A stretch of 64,000 nt of DNA from Crocosphaera chwakensis CCY0110 (lineage in GTDB: Bacteria > Cyanobacteriota > Cyanobacteriia > Cyanobacteriales > Microcystaceae), in assembly GCF_000169335.1 (NCBI RefSeq), contig NZ_AAXW01000022.1:13228-77227 (forward strand), in the 5' to 3' direction. Positions 41,901 to 52,000 of this stretch are shown here, piece by piece. Each line of letters begins with the position of its first letter. Position 1 is the stretch's first letter. The notes under the pieces were generated by a model, which saw nothing but the letters and a program-made list of their open reading frames with translations, was not told the origin of the DNA and made no database searches. Both the position numbers and the translations under genes were made by a program.

Positions 41901-42128
41901 CTAATCAGAACTTTGTAAGGTTTGTAAATCTTCTATTCCGTAGTGAATGGGAATTTTACGATCGCCTAAGATGCGTTGAAATTCCAGTTGATTCATTTCG
42001 GCAAATTGACTAGCTGCTCCTAATGTTATTTTTTCTTGTTGAAAGAGAATAATCGCAATTTCGAGTCTTAATTCTCCTTCGGAAATGTTAGCGTTTTTTA
42101 AGAATTCATTGGGAATGGTTAAACTCAT
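41901..42128 (-). CDS. UPF0175 family antitoxin-like protein, orphan
   Basis: A 75-residue protein with the UPF0175 signature: IPNEFLKNANISEGELRLEIAIILFQ, then KITLGAASQFAEMNQLEFQRILGDRKIPIHYG. These are predicted antitoxins that normally pair with a DUF3368 PIN toxin immediately downstream. Here the downstream space on the same strand is occupied by the convergent hicB, so the toxin is missing. Start at 42126-42128. Confidence 0.85.
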   Translation of the reverse strand: MSLTIPNEFLKNANISEGELRLEIAIILFQQEKITLGAASQFAEMNQLEFQRILGDRKIPIHYGIEDLQTLQSSD

Positions 42129-42172
42129 GGGGTTACAATTGAGATAATAACGGGAGCTTACTGGTTATTATT

Positions 42173-42697
42173 ATGCTTCTAACAACACAAGATTTACAAG
42201 AAATACAGTCAGCCTATCCTGATTATCGTCTAGAATTAGAGGATGGGGAAATTATTGTTATGAGTCCTTCTGGATATGCGTCTGATGAGGTAGCAACTGA
42301 GTTTGCTAGACAATTAGCTAACTGGGTTAAACCGAAAAAATTAGGCCGTGTTACTGCTTCAAGTGCCGAATTTAACTCACCTGATTCTAATACACGATCG
42401 CCCGATGTTTCTTTTGTCAAAGCAGAAAGATTGAAACAAAGTCCACGATCATTTGCTGATTTAGCTCCTGATTTAATGGTAGAAGTTAAGTCTCCTACTG
42501 ATAGTTTAATCAAAACCAGAAAGAAGATTCAAAACTTTTTAAAGGTAGGAACTCAAGTTGGTATTTTAGTTAATCCTGATGAACGCATTGTTGAAGTTTA
42601 TCGCAATAATTATCCTGTACAAATTCTACAAGATGGTGATAGTTTAACCCTTCCTCAATTATTGCCAGGTTGGACATTATTGGTATCAGAATTATAG
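42173..42697 (+). CDS. Uma2 family endonuclease-like protein (DUF820)
   Basis: A 174-residue Uma2/DUF820 protein. It has YRLELEDGEIIVMSPSG, SSAEFNSPDSNTRSPDVSFV with the conserved Asp, APDLMVEVKSPTDSL (Glu-x-Lys, PD-(D/E)xK nuclease-like core), and GTQVGILVNPDERIVEVYR. This copy retains the EVK triad, whereas the gene at 7858-8397 has EIS at that site. It starts 45 bases from the divergent UPF0175 gene. Function is not established. Confidence 0.88.
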   Translation: MLLTTQDLQEIQSAYPDYRLELEDGEIIVMSPSGYASDEVATEFARQLANWVKPKKLGRVTASSAEFNSPDSNTRSPDVSFVKAERLKQSPRSFADLAPDLMVEVKSPTDSLIKTRKKIQNFLKVGTQVGILVNPDERIVEVYRNNYPVQILQDGDSLTLPQLLPGWTLLVSEL

Positions 42698-42764
42698 CCA
42701 GTTGAGTTTGATTAGTAATACAAAATTTATCATGATTATTGTCGCAAGATAAGGAGGATTTTCT

Positions 42765-43055
42765 ATGAATCGTACATTAAATATTTTCAATACAGTTAGA
42801 TTTTTCCTATTAGTATTTCGGACGACATTTATCATTTTTTGGATTTTAGGAAAAGATAAAGATATCAAAGTTACATTTGATGACTCTCTTGAAATACGCC
42901 TTAACGAAGAAAATATAAATGATCTTAATGATTACCTGACATTAGAAACAATTCAAAATAAAAGTGAAATAACCGAAGCAACAATTAATGAACTTGCTGA
43001 TGAAATTGACTCAGCAGTTTGGGAAACCTTAAAATCTAAATATATTAAGGAATAA
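42765..43055 (+). CDS. Probable antitoxin with hydrophobic N terminus, paired with a PIN protein
   Basis: A 96-residue protein I do not recognise. The first about 30 residues are strongly hydrophobic (VRFFLLVFRTTFIIFWILG), resembling a membrane segment, and the rest is acidic and helical (LNEENINDLNDYL, TEATINELADEIDSAVWETL). A good AAGGAGG ribosome-binding site precedes the ATG at 42765, which supports this start including the hydrophobic part. Only three bases separate it from the PIN gene, so an antitoxin role is likely. The C-terminal helix 'ADEIDSAVWETLKSKY' would be the toxin-binding element. A membrane-tethered antitoxin would be unusual. Confidence 0.6.
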   Translation: MNRTLNIFNTVRFFLLVFRTTFIIFWILGKDKDIKVTFDDSLEIRLNEENINDLNDYLTLETIQNKSEITEATINELADEIDSAVWETLKSKYIKE

Positions 43056-43058
43056 ACT

Positions 43059-43478
43059 GTGTCTAAGTATCAATCCATTATTATTGACAGTAATATATTT
43101 TTTTCTGCTCTTCTCAGCAAAAATAATAAATTTTCACGAATCATTGTCTTTCGAGATTATAATTTTTTTGCTAATGAACAACTGTTAGTGGAAATTTTCA
43201 AATATAAAGAAAAAATCTTGAACCGTAGTAAGCTATCAGAACATGATTTAATAAAAGCTTATGAAATATTAATCAAGAGAATTAACTTATATAAAGAAGA
43301 ACTTATTTCGTCTGAAAATCGGCAAACTGCATATTGCCTTTGTAAAGATGTTGATGAAAATGATACACCTCATGTTGCTTTAACTTTAGAATTAAATGGA
43401 TTATTATGGACAGGGGATAAAAAACTTAAACAGGGATTAATTCATAAGGGTTTCACTAAATTTTTCACTGTAGATTAG
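43059..43478 (+). CDS. PIN-domain protein, probable toxin
   Basis: A 139-residue putative toxin of the PIN_3 type. The first acidic residue is in IIIDSNIFFSALLS, a second in NEQLLVEIFKYKEKIL, and the third in CKDVDENDTPHVALTLELNG with LWTGDKKLKQGL. All three acidic sites appear intact, so the nuclease could be active. The start is a GTG at 43059, immediately after the partner gene. Target RNA is unknown. Confidence 0.82.
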   Translation: MSKYQSIIIDSNIFFSALLSKNNKFSRIIVFRDYNFFANEQLLVEIFKYKEKILNRSKLSEHDLIKAYEILIKRINLYKEELISSENRQTAYCLCKDVDENDTPHVALTLELNGLLWTGDKKLKQGLIHKGFTKFFTVD

Positions 43479-43635
43479 TTGAAGGATAATCCAATATTAT
43501 TTTTTGTAAATATAAGTAAAATTTATTCTAGTTTAAATAGGATAAAATAAGAAGTTAGCCGAAAACTTCTAGATTAATGCAGACATAATCAGCTATTCTA
43601 ACAAAGGGAATGTATAGAACAGGGTGATATTGTCC

Positions 43636-44919
43636 GTGTTAGACCTTAAACAGATACGAGAAACGCCAGACACCATACAAGCATTACTCAACCGTCGTAG
43701 TGCTTCTTCTGAATATGATCTTACTCCTATTTTAGACCGCGATCGCACCACTAGGGAATTAGAATCGGTTCGTACTGAATTACAGGCGCGGAGTAATGAA
43801 ATTGGTAAGTTAATTGGACAGAAAATTAAAGGGGGAGTTGATCCCAAAGGAGAAGAAATTCAAGCTTTAAAAGAAGAAGGAAATACCGTTAAAACAAAAC
43901 TCAATGAACTCGAACCCCAAGAAAAACAATTAAAAGCAGAAATTGAAGCCTTATTATTGCAATTACCTAATCTTCCTAGTGAGTCTACACCTATAGGAAA
44001 AGATGAAACAGAAAACGTAGAAATTCGGAAATGGGGAGATGAATTTTTACCCAAAATAGAAGTATTACCTCATTGGGAAATTGCAGAAAGATTAGGTATT
44101 CTTGAAGTTGAAAGAGCAGTAAAAATTGCTCAAAGTCGTTTTATTGCTTTAATCGGTGCTGGTGCAGCTTTAGAAAGAGCCTTGATTAATTTCATGTTAG
44201 ATCAACAGATTGCTGCGGGATATTTAGAAGTGATGCCACCCGTATTAATTAATAGTTCAGCTTTACAAGGAACGGGACAATTACCGAAATTTGCAGAAGA
44301 AAGTTTTAAAGTTCCTGATGATGATTTATGGTTAGCACCGACTGCTGAAGTTCCTGTTACTAATCTGTACAGTGGTGAAATTTTAGAAGCAGAAACCTTA
44401 CCTATTAAGCACTGTGCATTTACTCCATGTTTTCGACGAGAAGCTGGTAGTTATGGTAAGGATACAAGAGGACTAATTCGACTGCATCAATTCAATAAAG
44501 TAGAATTAGTTAAATTAGTTCATCCTGAAACGTCAGAAGTAGCACATCAACAATTAGTTAACGATGCAGAAGCTATTTTACAAGCGTTAAAATTGCCTTA
44601 TCGAGTCTTAGAATTGTGTACAGGGGATTTAGGATTTGGGGCAACAAAATGTTACGATTTAGAAGTTTGGTTGCCTTCTTCTAATAGTTATCGAGAAATT
44701 TCTAGTTGTTCTAATTGTTGGGATTTCCAAGCAAGACGGGCTAATATTCGCTTTAAAGAAAAGGGACAAAAAGGCACTCAATATGTCCATACTTTGAACG
44801 GTTCCGGCTTAGCAATTGGTAGAACAATGGCTGCTATTTTAGAGAACTATCAACAAGGAGATGGAACGGTAAAAATTCCCGATGTTTTGCAACCTTATTT
44901 AAAGCGAGATATCCTGTAA
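43636..44919 (+). CDS. serS: Serine-tRNA ligase
   Basis: A class II aminoacyl-tRNA synthetase of 427 residues. An N-terminal coiled-coil arm (residues about 25-110) binds the tRNA long variable arm. Motif 2 is FRREAGSYGKDTRGLIRLHQF and motif 3 is GSGLAIGRTMAAILEN; 'LAPTAEVPVTNLY' and 'REISSCSNCWDFQARR' are also diagnostic. I chose the GTG at 43636 because it gives the conserved MLDLKQIRETP start; a GTG four codons upstream is less likely. It is monocistronic, followed by a palindromic repeat. Confidence 0.96.
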   Translation: MLDLKQIRETPDTIQALLNRRSASSEYDLTPILDRDRTTRELESVRTELQARSNEIGKLIGQKIKGGVDPKGEEIQALKEEGNTVKTKLNELEPQEKQLKAEIEALLLQLPNLPSESTPIGKDETENVEIRKWGDEFLPKIEVLPHWEIAERLGILEVERAVKIAQSRFIALIGAGAALERALINFMLDQQIAAGYLEVMPPVLINSSALQGTGQLPKFAEESFKVPDDDLWLAPTAEVPVTNLYSGEILEAETLPIKHCAFTPCFRREAGSYGKDTRGLIRLHQFNKVELVKLVHPETSEVAHQQLVNDAEAILQALKLPYRVLELCTGDLGFGATKCYDLEVWLPSSNSYREISSCSNCWDFQARRANIRFKEKGQKGTQYVHTLNGSGLAIGRTMAAILENYQQGDGTVKIPDVLQPYLKRDIL

Positions 44920-44926
44920 TATATAG

Positions 44927-44943
44927 GGTGGGCAATGCTCACC
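44927..44943. repeat. Palindromic repeat GGTGGGCAATGCTCACC, copy 3
   Basis: The same element as at 7831-7847, with one substitution (GCTCACC for GCCCACC) in the right arm. It lies eight bases after the serS stop, once more directly at a gene's 3' end. Confidence 0.65.
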
Positions 44944-45038
44944 TTCTCGGTTATCAATGAAATTGCTGCTTAAAAGTTAGAAAAAAATAGGATAATTGTA
45001 TCCCTTGAAAGTTTTTGCAACGGAACCGTCAGATAAGC

Positions 45039-45079
45039 GTTGAGCCAAGATATTTATTAAAACAAATTCTTGGCTCAAC
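45039..45079. terminator. Long hairpin between serS and the PEP-CTERM-like gene
   Basis: GTTGAGCCAAGA (45039-45050) and TCTTGGCTCAAC (45068-45079) form a perfect 12-base stem around a 17-base AT-rich loop. It lies 27 bases after the reverse-strand gene's stop and could terminate both convergent units. A short TTT follows on the forward strand. Confidence 0.6.
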
Positions 45080-45105
45080 TTTATTAAAACAACTTGGGAT
45101 ATGAC

Positions 45106-45942
45106 TTAACCGCGTCTCTTAACGAAAGAACTTACCCCAAGAGTGGCTAATAAGAATAAACCTAACTTAGAAGTTGGCTCAGGTGTACTGACAGGTGTTT
45201 CTTGCGGTGCATCAATTAATAGGGCAGAGGTTGAAGCCGTATCTTGGATGTCCACAATGCCAATACCCAAAGTGTGAACGCCAGCACTTAAAGGAGTTGA
45301 CGTAAAGGTTTGGAATCCTGTTTCTCGGCTGAAAATGGTACTTGAAGAAGATAGCAAAGGTGAACTGGTATCAGCAAGGGGAGTAATGATCGTGCCATCT
45401 AGCACAATAAAAGCATAATCTCTGGGACTTCCAGGGGTAAACGGAGAATCAGAATCAGAATCATTGGTCAAAAAATTCCAACTAAAACTAATCGTCTCTC
45501 CTTCTTCGACGGTAAAGCTTTGAACAATAGCAGATCCTTCAAAGCTTTGTAAAAACGGAGACATATCTAATGCACCTGCTGATAATCCTAGTGCCGTTTC
45601 TAGGGTTGAAGGAGAACCTGTTGAAACAGCAGGATTTCCTGAAAAATTGAATGTTCCAGAAGGAGAGGGAAAATCATCTTGTTCTAAGGAAGCTGTTGTT
45701 AGCAAGGCCTGAGAATTACCAAATAAAGGCCCACTACCAAGGATTCCAGTATCTAGGCTAACATCTCCAGTGGCTGTCCAATTCCCTAAACCATTTTCAA
45801 AACCAGGATTAAGGATAGCAGCTTGAGCGGACGGAGGAGATATCATTAAACCACTCCAAGTCAGAATGGGGAGTATGCCTGCTGATACTTTCAACGCAAC
45901 AGTATTGGTCAAAAATTGAAGGGTTTGATTGGTCATTACCAT
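45106..45942 (-). CDS. Exported PEP-CTERM-like protein
   Basis: A 278-residue secreted protein. The N-terminal signal peptide (VALKVSAGILPILTWSGLMI, cleavage after PPSAQA) precedes a beta-rich domain starting ILNPGFENGLGNWTATGDV, a carbohydrate-binding-module-like opening seen in many such proteins. The C terminus carries a PEP-CTERM-type sorting signal: TPEPTSKLGLFLLATLGVSSF, then KRR. Such proteins are sorted by exosortase and linked to exopolysaccharide. The ATG at 45942 has GGAG three bases upstream and a second ATG at 45936 is better spaced, so the first two residues are uncertain. It lies 93 bases downstream of the giant repeat protein gene. Confidence 0.82.
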   Translation of the reverse strand: MVMTNQTLQFLTNTVALKVSAGILPILTWSGLMISPPSAQAAILNPGFENGLGNWTATGDVSLDTGILGSGPLFGNSQALLTTASLEQDDFPSPSGTFNFSGNPAVSTGSPSTLETALGLSAGALDMSPFLQSFEGSAIVQSFTVEEGETISFSWNFLTNDSDSDSPFTPGSPRDYAFIVLDGTIITPLADTSSPLLSSSSTIFSRETGFQTFTSTPLSAGVHTLGIGIVDIQDTASTSALLIDAPQETPVSTPEPTSKLGLFLLATLGVSSFVKRRG

Positions 45943-46035
45943 AATCTCCGAGAAAATAAGTTGAGTAAAAGGGGTTAATTAGGAACTGAAAACGAGGAAA
46001 AGTGACCCATGAATAATGAGTCACTTAATGAAGGT

Positions 46036-49000
46036 TTAACTGAAGACAAAGTTATTAGGATCATCGAGGGTATTTTGATCAACGTCTATTCCCTGTACAA
46101 CCGCTAAAGTTCTGACGTAACTATTAGAACCTGCCGAACCATCCACATCAATACCAATTGTAGTAAAGCCCGCTAAAGAACCGATTTGTACATAACCTAG
46201 ATCGAGAGGATTTTGACTGTTAGAAGTAAAATTCGTGTCGTTATTGAGAAGTTCGACCAGATTAATCACATCTAGACCCAGTTCAAAATCAGTAATGATA
46301 TCTAAGCCATCATTAATACTCTGGAAAACAAACTCATCATTACCTCCCATACCCGTCAGAACATCATAGCCTTTAAATCCAGTGATAATTTCACTTTCTG
46401 CAGTTCCAATGAGATTATCTCGACCTGGAGTTCCATTAATTTCTACAGGGCCTGAAGGAATATCATCCTGTTCAATGGTTCCTACACCTTGAGTATCACT
46501 CAAAGTAACATCACGGCCATTGGCATTGAGATTAAACAAGTTAACGAAGAACTCTTCATCAGGTTCAACAATGGTTTCTCCTGTCACCTCAACGGTAATG
46601 GTTTCAACTTCCCCTGCATTCCCTGTAAAGTTAAGGGTTCCACTATTGGCAGTGTAGTCATTATCAGCAACAGTTGCCGTTCCATCTGCTGTGTCAAAGT
46701 CAAGAGATAATCCTGTGTCAACTTCATTATCTAAGATGACATCAAAGGTATAAGCAGTGGTGCCACTATCTCCTTCAACTTGACTAACATTGTTGATACT
46801 AATAGACGAGCTATCATCGTTGGTAATGGTTCCTGTTCCCTGTCCGTCAACAATATTAGCCCCTATCGCATTAGAAAGGTTAACCGAGAGGGTTTCATTG
46901 AGTTCAACCTTGTTATCCCCATTCACTTCAACCGTAATGGTTTGGACTTCTCCTGCATTACCAGTAAAGTTGAGGGTGCCACTGGTAGCCGTATAGTCAT
47001 TATCGGCTGTGGTAGCCGTGCCATCAGCGGTGTCAAAGTCCACACTTGCCCCACCACTAACCGCATTATTGAGGGTGACATCAAAGGTTAAGGTTTGGGT
47101 TCCACTATCTCCTTCAGTTACGGTTGCGTTACTGATAGAAAAAACAGCATCGACTGGGGGGGTATCATCATTTTCAATGGTTCCTGTCCCTTGAGTATCA
47201 TCAATGTTGACATTACGACCATTAGCATTAAGGTTAGTTAAATTAACCAAGAAGTCTTCATCAGGTTCAACAATGGTTTCTCCTGTCACCTCAACGGTAA
47301 TGGTTTCAACTTCCCCTGCATTCCCTGTAAAGTTAAGGGTTCCACTATTGGCAGTGTAGTCATTATCAGCAACAGTTGCCGTATCATCGGCCGTGTCAAA
47401 CTCAACAGATAATCCTGTGTCAACTTCGTTATCTAAGGTGACATCAAAGGTATAAGCAGTGGTGCCACTATCTCCTTCAACTTGGCTGACATTATTGATA
47501 CTGATAGAGGCACTATCATCGTTGGTAATGGTGCCAACCCCTTGTCCATCAACAATATTAGCCCCTATCGCATTAGAAAGGTTAACCGAGAGGGTTTCAT
47601 TGAGTTCAACCTTGTTATCCCCATTAACTTCAACGGTAATGGTTTGGACTTCTCCTGCGTTACCAGTAAAGTTTAAGGTGCCACTGGTAGCCGTATAATC
47701 CCCATCTGCTGTGGTAGCCGTTCCATTAGCTGTATCAAAGTCTACACTTGCACCACCACTGACCGCATTATTGAGGGTGACATCAAAGGTTAAGGTTTGG
47801 GTTCCACTATCTCCTTCTGTTACGGTTGCGTTACTGATAGAGAAGCCTGCCCCATCATCATTTTCGATGGTTCCAATGCCTTGAGTATCACTAATGCTGA
47901 CATTACGACCATTAGCATTGAGGTTAGAGAGGTTAACGAAGAAATCTTCATCAGGTTCAACGGTGGTATCTCCTACCACATCAACCGTAATGGTTTGAGT
48001 TTCTCCTGCGTTCCCTGTAAAGTTTAAGGTTCCACTGTTGGCAGTGTAGTCATTATTAGCAACAGTTGCCGTATCATCGGCCGTGTCAAAGTCAAGAGAT
48101 AATCCTGTGTCAACTTCGTTATCTAAGGTGACATCAAAGGTATAAGCAGTGGTGCCACTATCTCCTTCAACTTGGCTAACATTGTTGATACTAATAGAGG
48201 CACTGTCGTCGTTGGTAATAGTTCCAACTCCTTGTCCGTCAGTAACGATGACATTACGACCACTATCTTGCACATTGGAAAGGTTAACAAAGAAAGTTTC
48301 ATCCAATTCAACCTTATTATCCCCATTCACTTCAACGGTAATGGTTTGGGTTTCCCCTGCATTCCCTGTAAAGTTTAAGGTTCCACTGGTAGCCGTATAG
48401 TCATTATCTACTGTACTAGCTGTACCATTAGCCGTTGCATAATCAACAGTAAACCCTGTATCAACCGCTTCATCAAGGGTTACGGTAAAGGTGAATAGTT
48501 GGGTTCCATTATTACCTTCTACTAGGGTGACATCACTAATACTTAAACTAGCACTATCATCATTAACAATGGTTCCTGTTCCCTGTCCGTCAGCAATAGT
48601 TGCACCTGACGCATTAGAGAGGTTAACAAAAAAGGTTTCATTGAGTTCTACTTCCGTGTCGCCATTAACATTAACCGTAATGGTTTGAGTTTCCCCTGCA
48701 TTCCCGACAAAGTTGAGGGTGCCACTGGTAGCACTATAGTCATTATCGGCGGTGGTAGCTGTTCCATTAGCTGTGTCAAAATCGACACTTGCGCCTCCGC
48801 TAATGTTGTTACTGAGGGTAACGCTAAAGACAAACTGTTGAGTTCCATTATCTCCTTCGGCGAGGGTGACATTGTTAATGGAAAGATTAGCACCATCGTC
48901 ATTTTGGATAGTCCCGATACCTACAGAGTCGCTAAACGTAACGTTACGACCACTCGCTTGAATATTGCTGAGATTGACGGCGAAGGTTTGATCAGGTTCA

Positions 49001-52000
49001 ACGGTGGTATCGCCATTAACATCAACCGTAATGGTTTGGGTTTCTCCTGCATTCCCTGTAAAGTTGAGGGTTCCATTGGTCGCTTGATAATCATTATTGG
49101 CAACAGTGGCTGAACCATTGGCGGTACCAAAGTCAACTGATAAACCTGTATCGACTTCGTTGTTGAGGGTAACAGTAAAGGTAAAAGGCGTTGTGCCAGT
49201 ATTTCCCTCACTTTGGGTCACATTATCAATACTGATGTTGGCATTATCGTCATTATTAATCGTGCCAGTACCAGAGACGAGAACAGGTAACGTTCCACTT
49301 CCTTGAAGGTTGCTGAGGACAACATCAAAGGATTCAGCGAGTTCAACCTTATTATCTCCGTTAACACTTACGGTAATGGTTTGACTCTCTCCGTCCGTTC
49401 CACTAAAGTTTAGTGTACCATTGGTCGCAAGATAGTCTCCGTCAGCAACAGTCGCCGTCCCATCAACCGTATCATAATCAACGCTAAAGGCATCAGTATC
49501 CCCATTAAGGCTAACGGTAAAGGTAAAGTTCGTTGTGCCGTTATCCCCTTCTGACAGGATGACATCACTCACAGACAAAGCAGCCGTTTCTACTACCACC
49601 AGGCTTAAGTCATTGGTATTGAAGACAGGGGCAAATGCTAATCCTCCACCAATATCTAACCCGCTAAAGGAGAGATTTGTGGCAATATCGGGGGCAGAGT
49701 CAAAGGTAATAATTTCAAAGGTTTGACCCAGGAGAGGGGTAAAACTATTGACTAAACTGACGTTGATAGTGCCATCAAAGGTGGCTGTCCCGTCAATATC
49801 TAGAATATCGAAATTAGTGAGGCCACCGATTTCAATATCAATGTTCGATAAATCAGTTTCAGTATAGTCCCCTGTGATATTTAACGTAGCTATATCCCCC
49901 ACAGATAATCCAGGGGTAATGGTTCCGGCATCGTTATCAAGATCCCCATCAACACTACCAAAACCAGAAACATTTCCTGCATTGATATTCAGGGCGTTGG
50001 AAAAACCAGTGGATCTAATAATACCGCCGTTTAAAATGGTATTTCCTGCTGTTTGAGTGTAATTGTCGCTATTAAAGGACAGAATACCTGAGCGTACCTC
50101 TACGGTATTACTGTTATCAAACTCTACTCCAATGGTAGTGACATCAGTATTACTACTATTCTGTTTACGGAATACTCCCTGGTTGGTAAACAGAGGGGTT
50201 GGGGCGGTACTCAGATCAGAAAAACCACTGGCTAAAATAAAACTAGAACTATTTCCTTCCGCAATAAAGGTTCCAGTGCTGGTATTAACAATTTGTCCTG
50301 AACCAATTTCTGTTCCCGTTGGATTCAGATTGATTGTACCCCCTGTCCAGGTCAGGGTATTTTCGTTTCGGAGTATCCGTCCACTATCAAAACCAATGGT
50401 ACCTGTAATGGTGGTAGGCCCTTCTAAAATGGTTGTGCCAGCATCCTGCTGACGACCTCCACTGAGACTAGCATTACCTGTTACTGTGAGGTCTCCTGTT
50501 ACCGCTAAAACCCCCCCACTCTGAACAAAGGTTCCTGTGGTGGCTGCACTGTTAATATTCAGTATGCCAATACTAGATAGTTCCGTTGTTCCAGCAAAAT
50601 TATAGGGAATATCAACATTAACTGTCCCACTACTAACGTTGACCGTTCCATTTCCTGTGATGGTTGCTCCACTATTGAGGTCGTGAGTCCCTCCATTAAA
50701 GTTTAGTTCGGCATCACTATCAATTTCAAAGTCCCCGGTGTGAGTTCCCCCATCGCTCAGTCGGAGAATACCGGAGAGAACTTCTACGGTGTTGCTGTTA
50801 TCAAACTCCACTGAAATGATAGTGACATCAGTATTACTACTATTCTGTTTACGGAATACCCCTTGGTTGGTAAACAGAGGGGTTGGGGCGGTACTCAGAT
50901 CAGAAAAACCACTGGCTAAAATAAAGCTAGGACTATTTCCTTCCGCAATAAAGGTTCCAGTGCTGGTATTAACAATTTGTCCTGAACCAATTTCTGTTCC
51001 CGTTGGATTCAGATTGATTGTACCCCCTGTCCAGGTCAGGGTATTTTCGTTTCGGAGTATCCGTCCACTATCAAAACCAATGGTACCTGTAATGGTGGTA
51101 GGCCCTTCTAAAATGGTTGTGCCAGCATCCTGCTGACGACCTCCACTGAGACTAGCATTACCTGTTACTGTGAGGTCTCCTGTTACCGCTAAAACCCCCC
51201 CACTCTGAACAAAGGTTCCTGTGGTGGCTGCACTGTTAATATTCAGTATGCCAATACTAGATAGTTCCGTTGTTCCAGCAAAATTATAGGGAATATCAAC
51301 ATTAACTGTCCCACTACTAACGTTGACCGTTCCATTTCCTGTGATGGTTGCTCCACTATTGAGGTCGTGAGTCCCTCCATTAAAGTTTAGTTCGGCATCA
51401 CTATCAATTTCAAAGTCCCCGGTGTGAGTTCCCCCATCGCTCAGTCGGAGAATACCGGAGAGAACTTCTACGGTGTTGCTGTTATCAAACTCCACTGAAA
51501 TGGTAGTGACATCAGTATCATTACTATTCTGTTTACGGAATACCCCTTGGTTAGTAAATAGAGGGGTTGGAGCAGTACCAATATCGGCAAAACCACTGGC
51601 CGTGATAGAGGTGGCACTATTCCCTTCAGCGATAAAGGTTCCGGTACTGGTATTGAGAATTTGTCCTGAACCAATTTCTGTTCCCGTTGGATTCAGATTG
51701 ATTGTACCCCCTGTCCAGGTCAGGGTATTTTCGTTCTGGAGTACCCGTCCACTATCAAAACCAATGGTACCTGTAATGCTTGTAGGCCCTTCTAAGATGG
51801 TTGTGCCTGCATCTTGCTGACGACCTCCTCCACCGAGACTGGTATTGCCTGTTACCGTGAGGTCTCCTGTTACCGCTAAAACCCCCCCACTCTGGATAAA
51901 AGTTGCTGTGGTGACTGCATTATTGAGATTCAGTACACCACCACCAGATAGTTCCGTTGTTCCAGCAAAATTATAGGGAATATCAACATTAACTGTCCCA

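Noticed and set aside
46489..49306. Forward-strand frames inside the Calx-beta region
   Set aside because: The antisense of Val/Thr/Asp-rich repeats is naturally free of stops. The Calx-beta frame on the reverse strand explains the sequence.
50063..51820. Forward-strand open frames of 115-129 codons antisense to the giant repeat protein
   Set aside because: They recur with the 684-base repeat and simply mirror the coding repeats on the other strand. They lack ribosome-binding sites and protein-like character.
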